A DNA stretch of 7,862 bases from Phycisphaera sp. (lineage in GTDB: Bacteria > Planctomycetota > Phycisphaerae > Phycisphaerales > Phycisphaeraceae): the NCBI GenBank assembly GCA_029287335.1, contig JARFRI010000365.1, forward strand, positions 1 through 7,862, in the 5' to 3' direction. The notes beneath the pieces are model-generated. The model was not told the DNA's origin and did no database searches. It worked only from the letters and a program-made list of their open reading frames with translations. The position numbers and the translations under genes are program-made. How positions within the stretch are numbered: position 1 is the first letter of the stretch; each line of letters begins with the position of its first letter. This document shows, piece by piece, positions 1-6,468 of this stretch.

Positions 1-2
1 GC

Positions 3-665
3 GACAAGCTGCAAGACGAACTGGAACGCAAGATCCGTGGTCTGGTCGTGGACAACCTGCGTGCGATGCTCAAGCAGCAGACGCAGATCCGCGAGCAACT
101 AGAGATCGTCTCGGACCAGGCCGACCAAGGCGATGCGCGGGCGATTGTGCAGGTACGCAGCTTCGCGCCGCCGGAGTTGGAGATCATCACGCTGGCGGAA
201 GAAACGATCGAGCTGTGCGAGCTGGTCGAGTTCAGCGTCGCGCTGCCCCCGGCTCTCTCGGCGGTGCGCGACCGGATGGTGTACCTCGTGGATGACTACT
301 CGGCAGGCCTGGGCGGGCAAGCAGTCGTCGCGTCGACGATTCAGGTTGAGAAAGACCTCGAAGCGCTCATCGACGCGATGGAGATGAGTAATGCGAACCA
401 GGAGCCGAAGGATCAGGACCCGCAGGAAGGCAACCCACGCGAGCAGGAGCAGCGCGAGATCAACCAGATCCTTGCCGAGCTTCGGATGCTGCGGATCATG
501 CAGGTCGCGACCAATGAAAATGTCGTCCGCCTGGAACAGGCCCGAAAGTCCGGCGACCTGCCCCAGAGCGTCCTGCGTCAGCGTGAAGAAATGACCCGCG
601 ACCAGCAGGACAGCGTCCGCGATGCGACGGCCCAACTCCGCAAACGCGCGATGGAAGGTGGCTGA
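3..665 (+). CDS. Coiled-coil-rich protein of unknown function, 5' end cut off by the window
   Basis: The frame is open from the first full codon at position 3 to TGA at 663-665, giving 220 residues of a longer protein. The GTG at 48 and ATG at 66 lie inside the open frame, have no ribosome binding site, and are not the real start. The visible part is rich in Glu, Gln, Arg and Leu and looks almost wholly helical: an amphipathic first part (about residues 1-125), a Gln/Glu/Pro/Asp-rich hinge (about 133-153), and a second helical stretch containing ILAELRMLRIMQVATNE. No enzyme motif is seen. Tails that alternate an LAELRML-type helix with charged linkers occur in large uncharacterised planctomycete proteins; that comparison is from memory. 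It is followed by hairpins and a separate promoter, so it is probably not in the same transcript as the next gene, although the shared helical, acidic style suggests related roles. The coding call is firm; the function is unknown. Confidence 0.85.
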   Translation, partial: DKLQDELERKIRGLVVDNLRAMLKQQTQIREQLEIVSDQADQGDARAIVQVRSFAPPELEIITLAEETIELCELVEFSVALPPALSAVRDRMVYLVDDYSAGLGGQAVVASTIQVEKDLEALIDAMEMSNANQEPKDQDPQEGNPREQEQREINQILAELRMLRIMQVATNENVVRLEQARKSGDLPQSVLRQREEMTRDQQDSVRDATAQLRKRAMEGG

Positions 666-670
666 TCGGA

Positions 671-720
671 CCACCAGTTGGGGTGGCACTGACAAACGGA
701 GTCGGCGGAGTTTGTCAGTG
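671..720 (+). terminator. Two abutting hairpins after the first gene; probable terminator without a U-tract
   Basis: Six nucleotides after the stop codon at 665 lies a small hairpin, CCACC (671-675) pairing with GGTGG (682-686). It directly abuts a larger one, CACTGACAAAC (687-697) pairing with GTTTGTCAGTG (710-720), a perfect 11-bp stem with a 12-nt loop. No T-run follows, so this is not a canonical intrinsic terminator. Its place just after a stop codon and before a promoter candidate makes 3'-end formation or transcript protection the likeliest role. Binding of a dimeric regulator to the 11-bp inverted repeat is the alternative. Confidence 0.6.
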
Positions 721-774
721 GGTCAAGTCCACGCCCCGCTCGCACCCACAGATGGACAATCTCGCCCAGTGAAT

Positions 775-803
775 CTGATACGAGAACCGAACCGAACTAC
801 AAT
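775..803 (+). promoter_or_regulatory. Candidate sigma70-type promoter for the three-gene exported-protein unit
   Basis: CTGATA (775-780) matches TTGACA at 4 of 6 positions and TACAAT (798-803) matches TATAAT at 5 of 6, with the ideal 17-nt spacer. Transcription would start near 810, leaving a leader of about 22 nt that contains the ribosome binding site AGGAG (819-823) before the ATG at 832. The spacer carries a short tandem repeat, GAACC twice plus GAAC (784-797). The match is by eye only; planctomycete promoter consensus is less well defined than that of E. coli. Confidence 0.5.
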
Positions 804-831
804 GCGTCACATACACTTAGGAGCCCCCCTG

Positions 832-1560
832 ATGAAACATGCCACCAAAACCCTACTCGCCGCCCTGCTGATCTCCGCCTGCCCGGTGTTTGCTCAAGAG
901 GAAGCTGGCAACAGTGAAGCTGAGCCCGAAATCGAGATCATCAACGGCATCCCGGTGAACCCGGAGCTGAAGAAGATGATCATGGAGTCGCAAGAGAAGC
1001 TCTCGGTGCAAGAGCTGATCGAGATGGCCAACAAGGTGATGCAGCAGCAAGAAGAAGCGGCCGCTGCAGCCGCCGCCGCCGCGGACAAAGAGTGGCTCAA
1101 TGAAGACCCCCTGGGCACGCTCGAAGAAGAGATGTACGACCTGGTGCAGGACATCGACAAGAGCGACACCGATGACGAGACCCAGTCCCAAGGCGAGGAA
1201 GTCGTCCGAAAGATGGACACGCTGATTGCAATGCTTGAGAAGGCATCCAGCGCGTGTTCAAGCTGTGCGGGCAACGGCCCGGGGGGACCAGGCCAGGATG
1301 GCCCGGCCAACGGTAACAAACCCGCAGAGGACTCCACCCTCGCCGCGGGACCGGGCGGCAGCGGCGAACTGGGCGCATCGGGCGAGGGCAACAACCGCTT
1401 TGAAGACCTCGACCCCGCACAGCGCGACGCGATCCTCCGAGCCAACGAAGAGAACCAGGGCCTGCCTGCCGAGTTCGATGCGTTGCTGGCCGAGTACTAC
1501 CAGCGCCTCGCGGCCGAGCGTGCCTTGACCGCTGAAGACGACGAAGCCGGCAACGAGTAA
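832..1560 (+). CDS. Exported acidic helical protein with poly-Ala tract and CxxC, unknown function
   Basis: The product has 242 residues. The ATG at 832 is chosen because AGGAG (819-823) lies 8 nt upstream and the protein then opens with an export signal: basic n-region MKHATK, hydrophobic core to about residue 15, and a likely signal peptidase I site VFA|QE after residue 21. ISAC (14-17) also fits a lipobox, although Pro at +2 is unusual, so a lipoprotein is possible. The mature part has helices (about 44-75) leading into nine alanines (76-84), an acidic section, the helix VVRKMDTLIAMLEK (124-137), C142-S-S-C145, a Gly/Pro/Asn-rich flexible linker (about 147-188), and a C-terminal segment with an LPxEFxxLLxEYYxRLA pattern (211-227). 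From memory, that tail and the VRKMDxLIxMLE helix recur in uncharacterised exported planctomycete proteins. No catalytic signature is seen. It lies 23 nt before the next gene and is probably co-transcribed with it. The role may be structural or as an interaction partner; this is inference. Confidence 0.85.
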   Translation: MKHATKTLLAALLISACPVFAQEEAGNSEAEPEIEIINGIPVNPELKKMIMESQEKLSVQELIEMANKVMQQQEEAAAAAAAAADKEWLNEDPLGTLEEEMYDLVQDIDKSDTDDETQSQGEEVVRKMDTLIAMLEKASSACSSCAGNGPGGPGQDGPANGNKPAEDSTLAAGPGGSGELGASGEGNNRFEDLDPAQRDAILRANEENQGLPAEFDALLAEYYQRLAAERALTAEDDEAGNE

Positions 1561-1583
1561 AGCCTCAACCCCAACGAGAGACG

Positions 1584-3404
1584 ATGAACCAACGCGCCAT
1601 GTCAATAGCGGGTCGATCGACCTTGTGTCTCGCTTGGCTCGCGGTCTGTGCGCTTGGCCTGCCTTCACGGGCCGACATCGTCAACGCGATCGATCAGGGC
1701 GAGCTCGGCGGCGACGTCACCCTTGCCCCAGGCAACACCGCCATCACACTCACCGACAGCGAAGGCAAGACCCAAAGCCTCAACCTCATCGACATCGATG
1801 AGATCCGCTTTAACGTTGACCCCAGCGTCAAGCGCGACGATCAACTGCTGCTCATCAACAACGACACGGGCAACGGCACCCGTCAAAAGCAAGAATCGGT
1901 CAAGCTGCGCAAAGGGCTGCACCGCATCACCATCCCGTATTGGCAGGCGCAGGGCGACCACAAGCTGTCGGTCTTCGTTGCTGGGCCTGGCATCAATGGG
2001 CGATCCGAGCTGAGCTCGTCGCAACTGCGCTGCTTCCGCGACACAAGTGATTTTTCGGACGCCTCGCAAGGGACCGACGAGAAGGGCTACCGCCTGCCCG
2101 AGTTGCCGCTGGATGAAGCGGGCAACCGCCGACGCATGCTGACCCGCGCGCGCTACCGTTTGTACGTCGGCCAGGAAGGCGTGTTCCCGCTGAGCGTTGC
2201 CGGGCTGTCGGGCATGCAGCTCAAGCGCTCGGGCACCACCAGCTCGATCAACACCGGCATGCTCAACGAGCACAAGGCCAGCGTCGGCTTGGTCTTTGAC
2301 GCGTTCTTCATGGCCGAGCAGGATGGTGAGTACAAGTTCACCCTGCTCAGTGACGACGGGTCCCAGCTCTACCTGGGGCAGGTCGAGTCCTTTTCAAGCG
2401 ATGCACTAAACGAAACCCCGGTCAATGCGCCGTGGCGTGCTGAGCTGGCCTACGACGGCGTGGCCCGGGGCGAGCTCAAGTCGATCGCCGACGAGACGAT
2501 GACCATGCACATCCCACTGGTCAGCGATATGACCATCGCGCTGAGCCAAACCCGGTCGGTGTGGGACAAAAAGATCGACCCGTCCACGATCAACCGCGAC
2601 AACGAGCCTGACAATGAGGACACGGTTTACCTGCGGGATAAGAACGATGCGGCAAACATCCGCTCGGTCAGCGGGAAGGTGTCGGGGCTGGATGACACGG
2701 CGCTGACGTTTGTGTTCCGTGGCGAAGAGCGATCGATCACGCGCGACCGTTTGGTCGGCCTGGTGTTCAAGCACGGCAGCCGGGCCACCCCATCAGACCC
2801 GGGCGTTCACGAGGTGCTCGTGTTGCAAGGCGGCCAGGTGCTGCCTTGCCGGGTGAAGTCGATCGGTGAGCATGTGACGTTTACGCTGCTTGGTGGCGGG
2901 CAGGCCGTGCCACCGCGCGACGTGGTGCGTGCGATCCGGATCGAGAACGGCCGACGCATCGACCTGACCCGCGTTGCGCCCAATGCCGAGGAAGCGGTCC
3001 CTTACTTCGGCCTCAAGCTGCCGCATCGCGTCAATACCAACTTCTCGGGCAAGCCGATCGTGCTCTTCAACGAGAAGACCTACGAAAGCGGCTTGGCTGT
3101 CCACAGCAAGAGCCGGCTGCACTACAAGCTCAAGCCAAACTGCGAGAGCTTCCAGGCGAGCTTCGGGCTGATGAACCCCGGCGGCAAGCTCGGCAACGTC
3201 ACCGCCCGCGTGCTCGGCGACGGCAAGGTGCTCTGGGAACAAGCCAACATCACCGCATCAACCCCGGTCATCGATGTCGATGTCGCGCTCAAAGGCGTCG
3301 AGCGCATCATCCTCGAAGTCGACTTCGGCGAGGGGCAAAACGTCGGCGACCGCGCCGCGTGGTGCGACCCCCGACTGATCTACGCCAGCAAGGACCAGCC
3401 ATGA
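1584..3404 (+). CDS. Exported protein with PA14-like and C-terminal NPCBM-like domains
   Basis: The product has 606 residues. The N-terminus is a signal peptide (hydrophobic core about 13-26, likely cleavage SRA|DI after residue 30). Residues 39-76 form a short beta-type module ending DIDEIRF. Residues 84-135 resemble the second half of a PA14 domain (LRKGLHRITIPYW at 108-120, then a GPG turn). Residues 187-265 resemble the first half of one (RARYRLYVG, then SDDGSQLYLG at 256-265). Two further beta modules follow (about 348-398, ending RDRLVGLVF, and 409-455, ending in AIRIENG). Residues about 474-604 look like an NPCBM carbohydrate-binding module, with the hallmark GLAVHSKSRLHY (503-514) and a WCDPRL end (593-598). 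PA14 and NPCBM domains are associated with glycan binding in exported glycosidases and surface proteins; no glycosidase or other enzyme domain is attached here. The role is probably glycan or cell-surface binding. The upstream ribosome binding site is weak (GAGAG) and ATG 1599 (Met6) is an alternative start. The stop overlaps the next start (ATGA), which suggests translational coupling. Confidence 0.88.
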   Translation: MNQRAMSIAGRSTLCLAWLAVCALGLPSRADIVNAIDQGELGGDVTLAPGNTAITLTDSEGKTQSLNLIDIDEIRFNVDPSVKRDDQLLLINNDTGNGTRQKQESVKLRKGLHRITIPYWQAQGDHKLSVFVAGPGINGRSELSSSQLRCFRDTSDFSDASQGTDEKGYRLPELPLDEAGNRRRMLTRARYRLYVGQEGVFPLSVAGLSGMQLKRSGTTSSINTGMLNEHKASVGLVFDAFFMAEQDGEYKFTLLSDDGSQLYLGQVESFSSDALNETPVNAPWRAELAYDGVARGELKSIADETMTMHIPLVSDMTIALSQTRSVWDKKIDPSTINRDNEPDNEDTVYLRDKNDAANIRSVSGKVSGLDDTALTFVFRGEERSITRDRLVGLVFKHGSRATPSDPGVHEVLVLQGGQVLPCRVKSIGEHVTFTLLGGGQAVPPRDVVRAIRIENGRRIDLTRVAPNAEEAVPYFGLKLPHRVNTNFSGKPIVLFNEKTYESGLAVHSKSRLHYKLKPNCESFQASFGLMNPGGKLGNVTARVLGDGKVLWEQANITASTPVIDVDVALKGVERIILEVDFGEGQNVGDRAAWCDPRLIYASKDQP

Positions 3405-4669
3405 CCCGAGCACGCCCACTGGCTTTGACGCTGCTGCTGGCCTTTGCCCCGCTGGCGCTGGCCCAGCCCGACACGACGAAGCCCCAGCCACAACCCGAGC
3501 CTCAGCAGCCCGCGGCGGAGCCGGAAGTACAAGACGCGCCGCCCGAGCCTGTCGCTGAGCCCGAGCCGACACTCGTGTTGCGTGAGCTATTGGTGCTTCA
3601 AACGGATCGCTACGACGACACCGCGAACAACCCCAAGCTCATCCCGACGACGTTGTTTAACCCAATCCCGCACCAGGGCCGAGCCAAGCGCGTGAATGTC
3701 GACGGGGCTTATGAGTTCGTGCCGATGCCGCTTGGGCTGATCACGTTCCAGGGCACGATCGATGAGCCCATCAAACTCCGGCTCACGCTGAATGACAGCA
3801 GAGACCGCTTCCAAGCGCACTGGCCACCCAACGCGATCGAGGGCGATCGATTCGTGCAGTGGCAGGACGTGGTGACCGGCGAGGACCAACTCCGGGCCAT
3901 CCCCTTCGGGAATGATCAAAATTGGCTCGACAGCATCCGCAACGGCGACGACCGGCTGTGGTTCCAATCGCGTGGCGGAGAAAGCAAGGAACGCTTCCTC
4001 CTCTACGACGTCGCGCTCAGATTCAAGCCCGCGATCGACCTGACGCTCACCGACGAGCAGTACCGCCTCGCGACACGGGCCCCCGAGCAAGCCGCCCCGC
4101 CGCTGAGCATCCTGGTCCGCAAGTCGCAGGCGGGTTGGTCTTCCGATGCCTTGGCCGCGCCCTGGACCATCACCCCCGCGCCGATCGCCACGAAGCACCC
4201 CGACGCGACCTCAGCGACATCGCTGGCCCAGGCCTTGGAACCGATCAAGGACCTGCTCACAAGCCGGGGCTACAACGCGCAGGAGATCGAGCTTGCATTA
4301 GGCATGATCGCTTCTGCCGGTTTCGACAAGTCCAACATGTCCCTGGTCTACGTCTTGCCGGTTGGCGTGATCGACGAGCACATCCGACTGCAGATCAAGC
4401 CCGCGCCCGATCAGGTCATCCGCACCGCGATCGTCGTCGTCAACAACGTGGACCCCGACCTCAGTTCGGTGATTAACGCCCTGCTCGACGACCTGGGCAG
4501 CGAGCAATGGTTCAAACGCGACCGGGCCCAGCGCGAGCTGATTACCCTGGGACAGGCCGCGATCAAAAAAGTCCAGCAACTCAAATCCAACAAAGACCCA
4601 GAGATCGCCTTCCGGGCCCGTCAGATCCTTGAGGAATACGACTGGAAGATGAACGGCGGAAACAAGTGA
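3401..4669 (+). CDS. Exported protein with Pro/Glu linker and HEAT-like C-terminus, unknown function
   Basis: The product has 422 residues. ATG 3401 is preferred over the earlier in-frame codon at 3359 because it makes a 4-nt ATGA overlap with the preceding gene, has AAGGA (3390-3394) 6 nt upstream, and places a clean signal peptide at the N-terminus (core about 8-20, cleavage ALA|QP after residue 21). A low-complexity linker of Pro, Glu, Gln and Ala (about 22-57) follows, as is common for exported tethers. Residues 58-345 are a mixed region with several beta-rich stretches and no family I recognise. The last part (about 353-413) has helices with the pattern FKRDRAQRELITLGQAAIKK then a short loop and EIAFRARQILEE. 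This matches the HEAT-like unit often appended to planctomycete proteins, which usually mediates protein-protein contacts. It is the last gene of the probable unit. The coding and export calls are strong; the function is unknown. Confidence 0.85.
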   Translation: MTRARPLALTLLLAFAPLALAQPDTTKPQPQPEPQQPAAEPEVQDAPPEPVAEPEPTLVLRELLVLQTDRYDDTANNPKLIPTTLFNPIPHQGRAKRVNVDGAYEFVPMPLGLITFQGTIDEPIKLRLTLNDSRDRFQAHWPPNAIEGDRFVQWQDVVTGEDQLRAIPFGNDQNWLDSIRNGDDRLWFQSRGGESKERFLLYDVALRFKPAIDLTLTDEQYRLATRAPEQAAPPLSILVRKSQAGWSSDALAAPWTITPAPIATKHPDATSATSLAQALEPIKDLLTSRGYNAQEIELALGMIASAGFDKSNMSLVYVLPVGVIDEHIRLQIKPAPDQVIRTAIVVVNNVDPDLSSVINALLDDLGSEQWFKRDRAQRELITLGQAAIKKVQQLKSNKDPEIAFRARQILEEYDWKMNGGNK

Positions 4670-4700
4670 CGCAGCCGCTGGGCGTTGTCCCGGGGGTTGG

Positions 4701-4728
4701 CAGATCGTTCCGGGGCGTAATCGATCTG
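4701..4728 (+). terminator. Weak stem-loop after the three-gene unit
   Basis: CAGATCG (4701-4707) is the exact reverse complement of CGATCTG (4722-4728). The stem is 7 bp, the loop is 14 nt and no T-tract follows. It is 32 nt beyond the stop at 4669, where a transcript end would be expected, but the structure is only moderately stable and could be chance. Confidence 0.25.
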
Positions 4729-4805
4729 GATCAGAGCCGTCTTAATACAACATCACCGCGTTTGAGCGGCACCACCGTTGATTCCATGGGATATGGCGTT
4801 GGCGG

Positions 4806-4811
4806 TACACT
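4806..4811 (+). promoter_or_regulatory. Possible -10 element for the first oxidoreductase gene
   Basis: TACACT agrees with TATAAT at 4 of 6 positions and lies 45 nt before the GTG start, a suitable distance. No convincing -35 is found at 16-18 nt spacing; the nearest TTGATT (4778-4783) is 22 nt away. It resembles the TACAAT before the gene at 832 and the TAGACT before the gene at 6469. Confidence 0.25.
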
Positions 4812-4856
4812 ATTGAACTGACATCTACACACAGGCCTAACGCCAGGAGACCCGCC

Positions 4857-6203
4857 GTGACCAAGCCCCTCAGCACCAATCGTCGAACCTTTATGAAAAC
4901 CAGCGCTGCCGTCGGCGGCGCCCTCGCGCTGGGCAGCAGCTTCAACACCGCCTATGCCCAAGGCAGCGAAGAGATCAAGGTCGCGCTGGTCGGATGCGGC
5001 GGACGCGGCACCGGTGCGGTCGCGCAGATGTTCAACACGCAAGGCAACGTCAAGCTCGTCGCCGTCGCCGACGCCTTCAAGGAAAGCACGGACAAAGCAC
5101 TGAACTCGCTCAAGAAGCGCGACGAAGCAAAAGTCGCGGTGACCCCTGAGACGATTTTCCACGGCCTGGACGCCTACAAGAAGGCCATCGACTCGGACTG
5201 CGACGTCGTCGTCATCGCCACGCCGCCCGGCTTCAAGCCTCAGCAGTTTGAGTATGCCGTGTCCAAGGGCAAGCACATCTTCTGTGAGAAGCCCGTCGCC
5301 GCGGACGCACCGGGCATCCGCCGCTTCCTCGCCGCGGTTGAGTCCTCCAAGAAGCAGAACCTGCATATCGGTATCGGCCTGCAACGCCGGCACGAAACAC
5401 ATTACATGAACCTCATGGATAAGATCCACGACGGTCTGATCGGTGACATCGTCAACCAGCGCGTCTACTGGAACGGCGGGGGCATCTGGTTCCGCGGCCG
5501 ACAAGACGGCTGGACCGACATGCAAGACCAGTGCAACAACTGGTACCACTTCATCTGGTCCTGCGGAGACCAGATCGTCGAGCAACACATCCACAACCTC
5601 GACGTCGCGTGCTGGGCCAAGAACGCCTACCCCGTCAAGGCCAACGGCATGGGCGGCTGGGGTCGTCGGCTCAACGGCGACGGCAAGGAATCACAGATCT
5701 ACGACCACACCTTCGTCGAGTACACCTTCCCCGACGGCTCGACCATGCACAGCCAGGGCCGACACCTCAAAAACTCGATGACCCGCGTCGGCGAATCCGC
5801 GCACGGCACCAAGGGCGACGCCTACTTCCCCGCCGCGTACAAGCTGCACGGCGACGCGAAGCCGACCAAAATCGAAGGCAAGGGCGGCGGCCACCAGCAA
5901 GAGCAGACAGACTTCATCAACGCACTGATGGCCGGCGAAATCTACAACGAAGGCGAATACGGTGCGCACTCCACCTTCACCGCCATCCTCGGCCGAGAGG
6001 CCTGCTACTCCGGCAAGGAACTGGCGTGGGACGACGTGCTGGAAAATGGCAAGAACTGGACCCCGGGCATCGACAACTGGGACTGGAACACCGTCCCACC
6101 GGCCGTCAAAGGCCCAGACGGTGCCTACGACATCCCTAAGCCCGGCATCTACAACTTCAAAGAGCCCCTGCCCGCAGGCCTCGGCGGCGTGAACCAGGCT
6201 TAA
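4857..6203 (+). CDS. Tat-exported Gfo/Idh/MocA-family oxidoreductase
   Basis: The product has 448 residues, a normal length for exported members. The GTG start is supported by AGGAGA (4845-4850) 6 nt upstream and by the twin-arginine signal it yields: NRRTFMK (8-14), hydrophobic stretch to about 29, likely cleavage AYA|QG after residue 34. The N-terminal Rossmann domain has KVALVGCGGRG (41-51), a standard GxGGRG nucleotide-binding loop, then ATPP (121-124) and CEKP (143-146), whose Lys145 is the conserved family lysine. The C-terminal alpha/beta domain includes GLQRRH (174-179) and the subfamily block from NWYHFIW (228-234) through VEQHIHNLD (241-249), where His244 and His246 are candidate active-site residues. 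Family members bind NAD(P) and oxidise, reduce or isomerise sugars and cyclitols; Tat export suggests the cofactor is bound before transport and that the enzyme works in the periplasm. The substrate is unknown. It appears monocistronic: a 187-nt gap lies upstream and a strong terminator just downstream. An unrelated minor role cannot be excluded, but family membership is secure. Confidence 0.95.
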   Translation: MTKPLSTNRRTFMKTSAAVGGALALGSSFNTAYAQGSEEIKVALVGCGGRGTGAVAQMFNTQGNVKLVAVADAFKESTDKALNSLKKRDEAKVAVTPETIFHGLDAYKKAIDSDCDVVVIATPPGFKPQQFEYAVSKGKHIFCEKPVAADAPGIRRFLAAVESSKKQNLHIGIGLQRRHETHYMNLMDKIHDGLIGDIVNQRVYWNGGGIWFRGRQDGWTDMQDQCNNWYHFIWSCGDQIVEQHIHNLDVACWAKNAYPVKANGMGGWGRRLNGDGKESQIYDHTFVEYTFPDGSTMHSQGRHLKNSMTRVGESAHGTKGDAYFPAAYKLHGDAKPTKIEGKGGGHQQEQTDFINALMAGEIYNEGEYGAHSTFTAILGREACYSGKELAWDDVLENGKNWTPGIDNWDWNTVPPAVKGPDGAYDIPKPGIYNFKEPLPAGLGGVNQA

Positions 6204-6227
6204 CACGAGTCAATTAAACCACCCACC

Positions 6228-6258
6228 AACGGCGGCGCACCATGCGCCGCCGTTTTTT
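6228..6258 (+). terminator. Strong intrinsic terminator of the first oxidoreductase gene
   Basis: Bases 6228-6239 (AACGGCGGCGCA) pair perfectly with 6243-6254 (TGCGCCGCCGTT), a GC-rich 12-bp stem with a CCA loop, and the T-run continues to 6258. It starts 25 nt after the stop codon at 6203. It should end the transcript and separate the two oxidoreductase genes. Confidence 0.93.
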
Positions 6259-6310
6259 ATGCGCCGAGCAAAGCGACACCAGCGACGAACAAGCAATGGA
6301 CCCCATCCGC

Positions 6311-6322
6311 CTGCTCGAGCAG
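6311..6322. repeat. 12-bp perfect palindrome, possible operator
   Basis: CTGCTCGAGCAG is its own reverse complement over all 12 bases. It lies in non-coding DNA about 90 nt upstream of the -10 candidate of the second oxidoreductase gene. Perfect palindromes of this size are typical binding sites for dimeric regulators; a chance occurrence in GC-rich DNA is possible. Confidence 0.35.
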
Positions 6323-6387
6323 AAGTCCGCGAGCGCAATGCCGGGCGATAACGCGAATCCTCCACGCCACTTGCTGCCGTGTATGAG

Positions 6388-6417
6388 TTGGTGCGCTTCA
6401 GCATCCTCTCATAGACT
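6388..6417 (+). promoter_or_regulatory. Possible promoter of the second oxidoreductase gene
   Basis: TTGGTG (6388-6393) and TAGACT (6412-6417) match TTGACA at 3 of 6 and TATAAT at 4 of 6 positions, with an 18-nt spacer. This would give a leader of about 45 nt before the ATG at 6469. A promoter is required here because a strong terminator lies upstream, but this exact placement is uncertain. Confidence 0.3.
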
Positions 6418-6423
6418 GTTAGT

Positions 6424-6442
6424 CAATTCGCCTTGCAATTCG
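6424..6442 (+). repeat. CAATTCG direct repeat in the leader of the second oxidoreductase gene
   Basis: CAATTCG occurs at 6424-6430 and again at 6436-6442, a 12-bp period, just downstream of the -10 candidate and 26 nt before the start codon. It is AT-richer than its surroundings. A regulator or translational control site is conceivable; chance is not excluded. Confidence 0.3.
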
Positions 6443-6468
6443 GACCCCCCTTCTTTAGGAGCCTGCTC

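Larger units (their letters stand above)
4670..4856. other. Intergenic region before the first oxidoreductase gene
   Basis: I see no gene in these 187 nt. A 7-bp inverted repeat, CAGATCG (4701-4707) with CGATCTG (4722-4728), has a 14-nt loop and no T-run; it may mark the end of the upstream transcript but is weak. A tiny CCGC/GCGG stem (4756-4769) is probably chance. A promoter for the downstream gene must lie within this region or farther upstream. Confidence 0.5.

Noticed and set aside
99..695. Antisense open frame opposite the first, cut-off gene
   Set aside because: The + strand frame is open to the window edge with consistent helical, charged composition; the antisense translation has no coherent pattern.
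622..831. Upstream in-frame starts (ATG 622 and ATG 802) for the gene called at 832
   Set aside because: Start 622 would overlap the previous gene, read through the hairpins and bury the signal peptide. Start 802 overlaps the -10 candidate and lacks a ribosome binding site, whereas 832 has AGGAG 8 nt upstream.
894..1445. Antisense Ser/Ala-rich open frame opposite the gene at 832
   Set aside because: It is a low-complexity by-product of the Ala and Gly-rich coding stretches, with no start signals.
3359..3400. Upstream in-frame start for the gene called at 3401
   Set aside because: It would add a charged stretch before the signal peptide; the ATGA overlap and AAGGA at 3390-3394 favour 3401.
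3470..3575. Repeat array suggested by recurring cag/ccc/gag codons
   Set aside because: It is a Pro/Glu/Gln protein linker after a signal peptide; there is no constant DNA repeat unit or spacing, so it is not a CRISPR or satellite array.
4731..5594. Antisense open frame (287 codons) across the start of the first oxidoreductase gene
   Set aside because: It lies opposite a gene with unambiguous Rossmann and Tat motifs, and its translation has no recognisable pattern.
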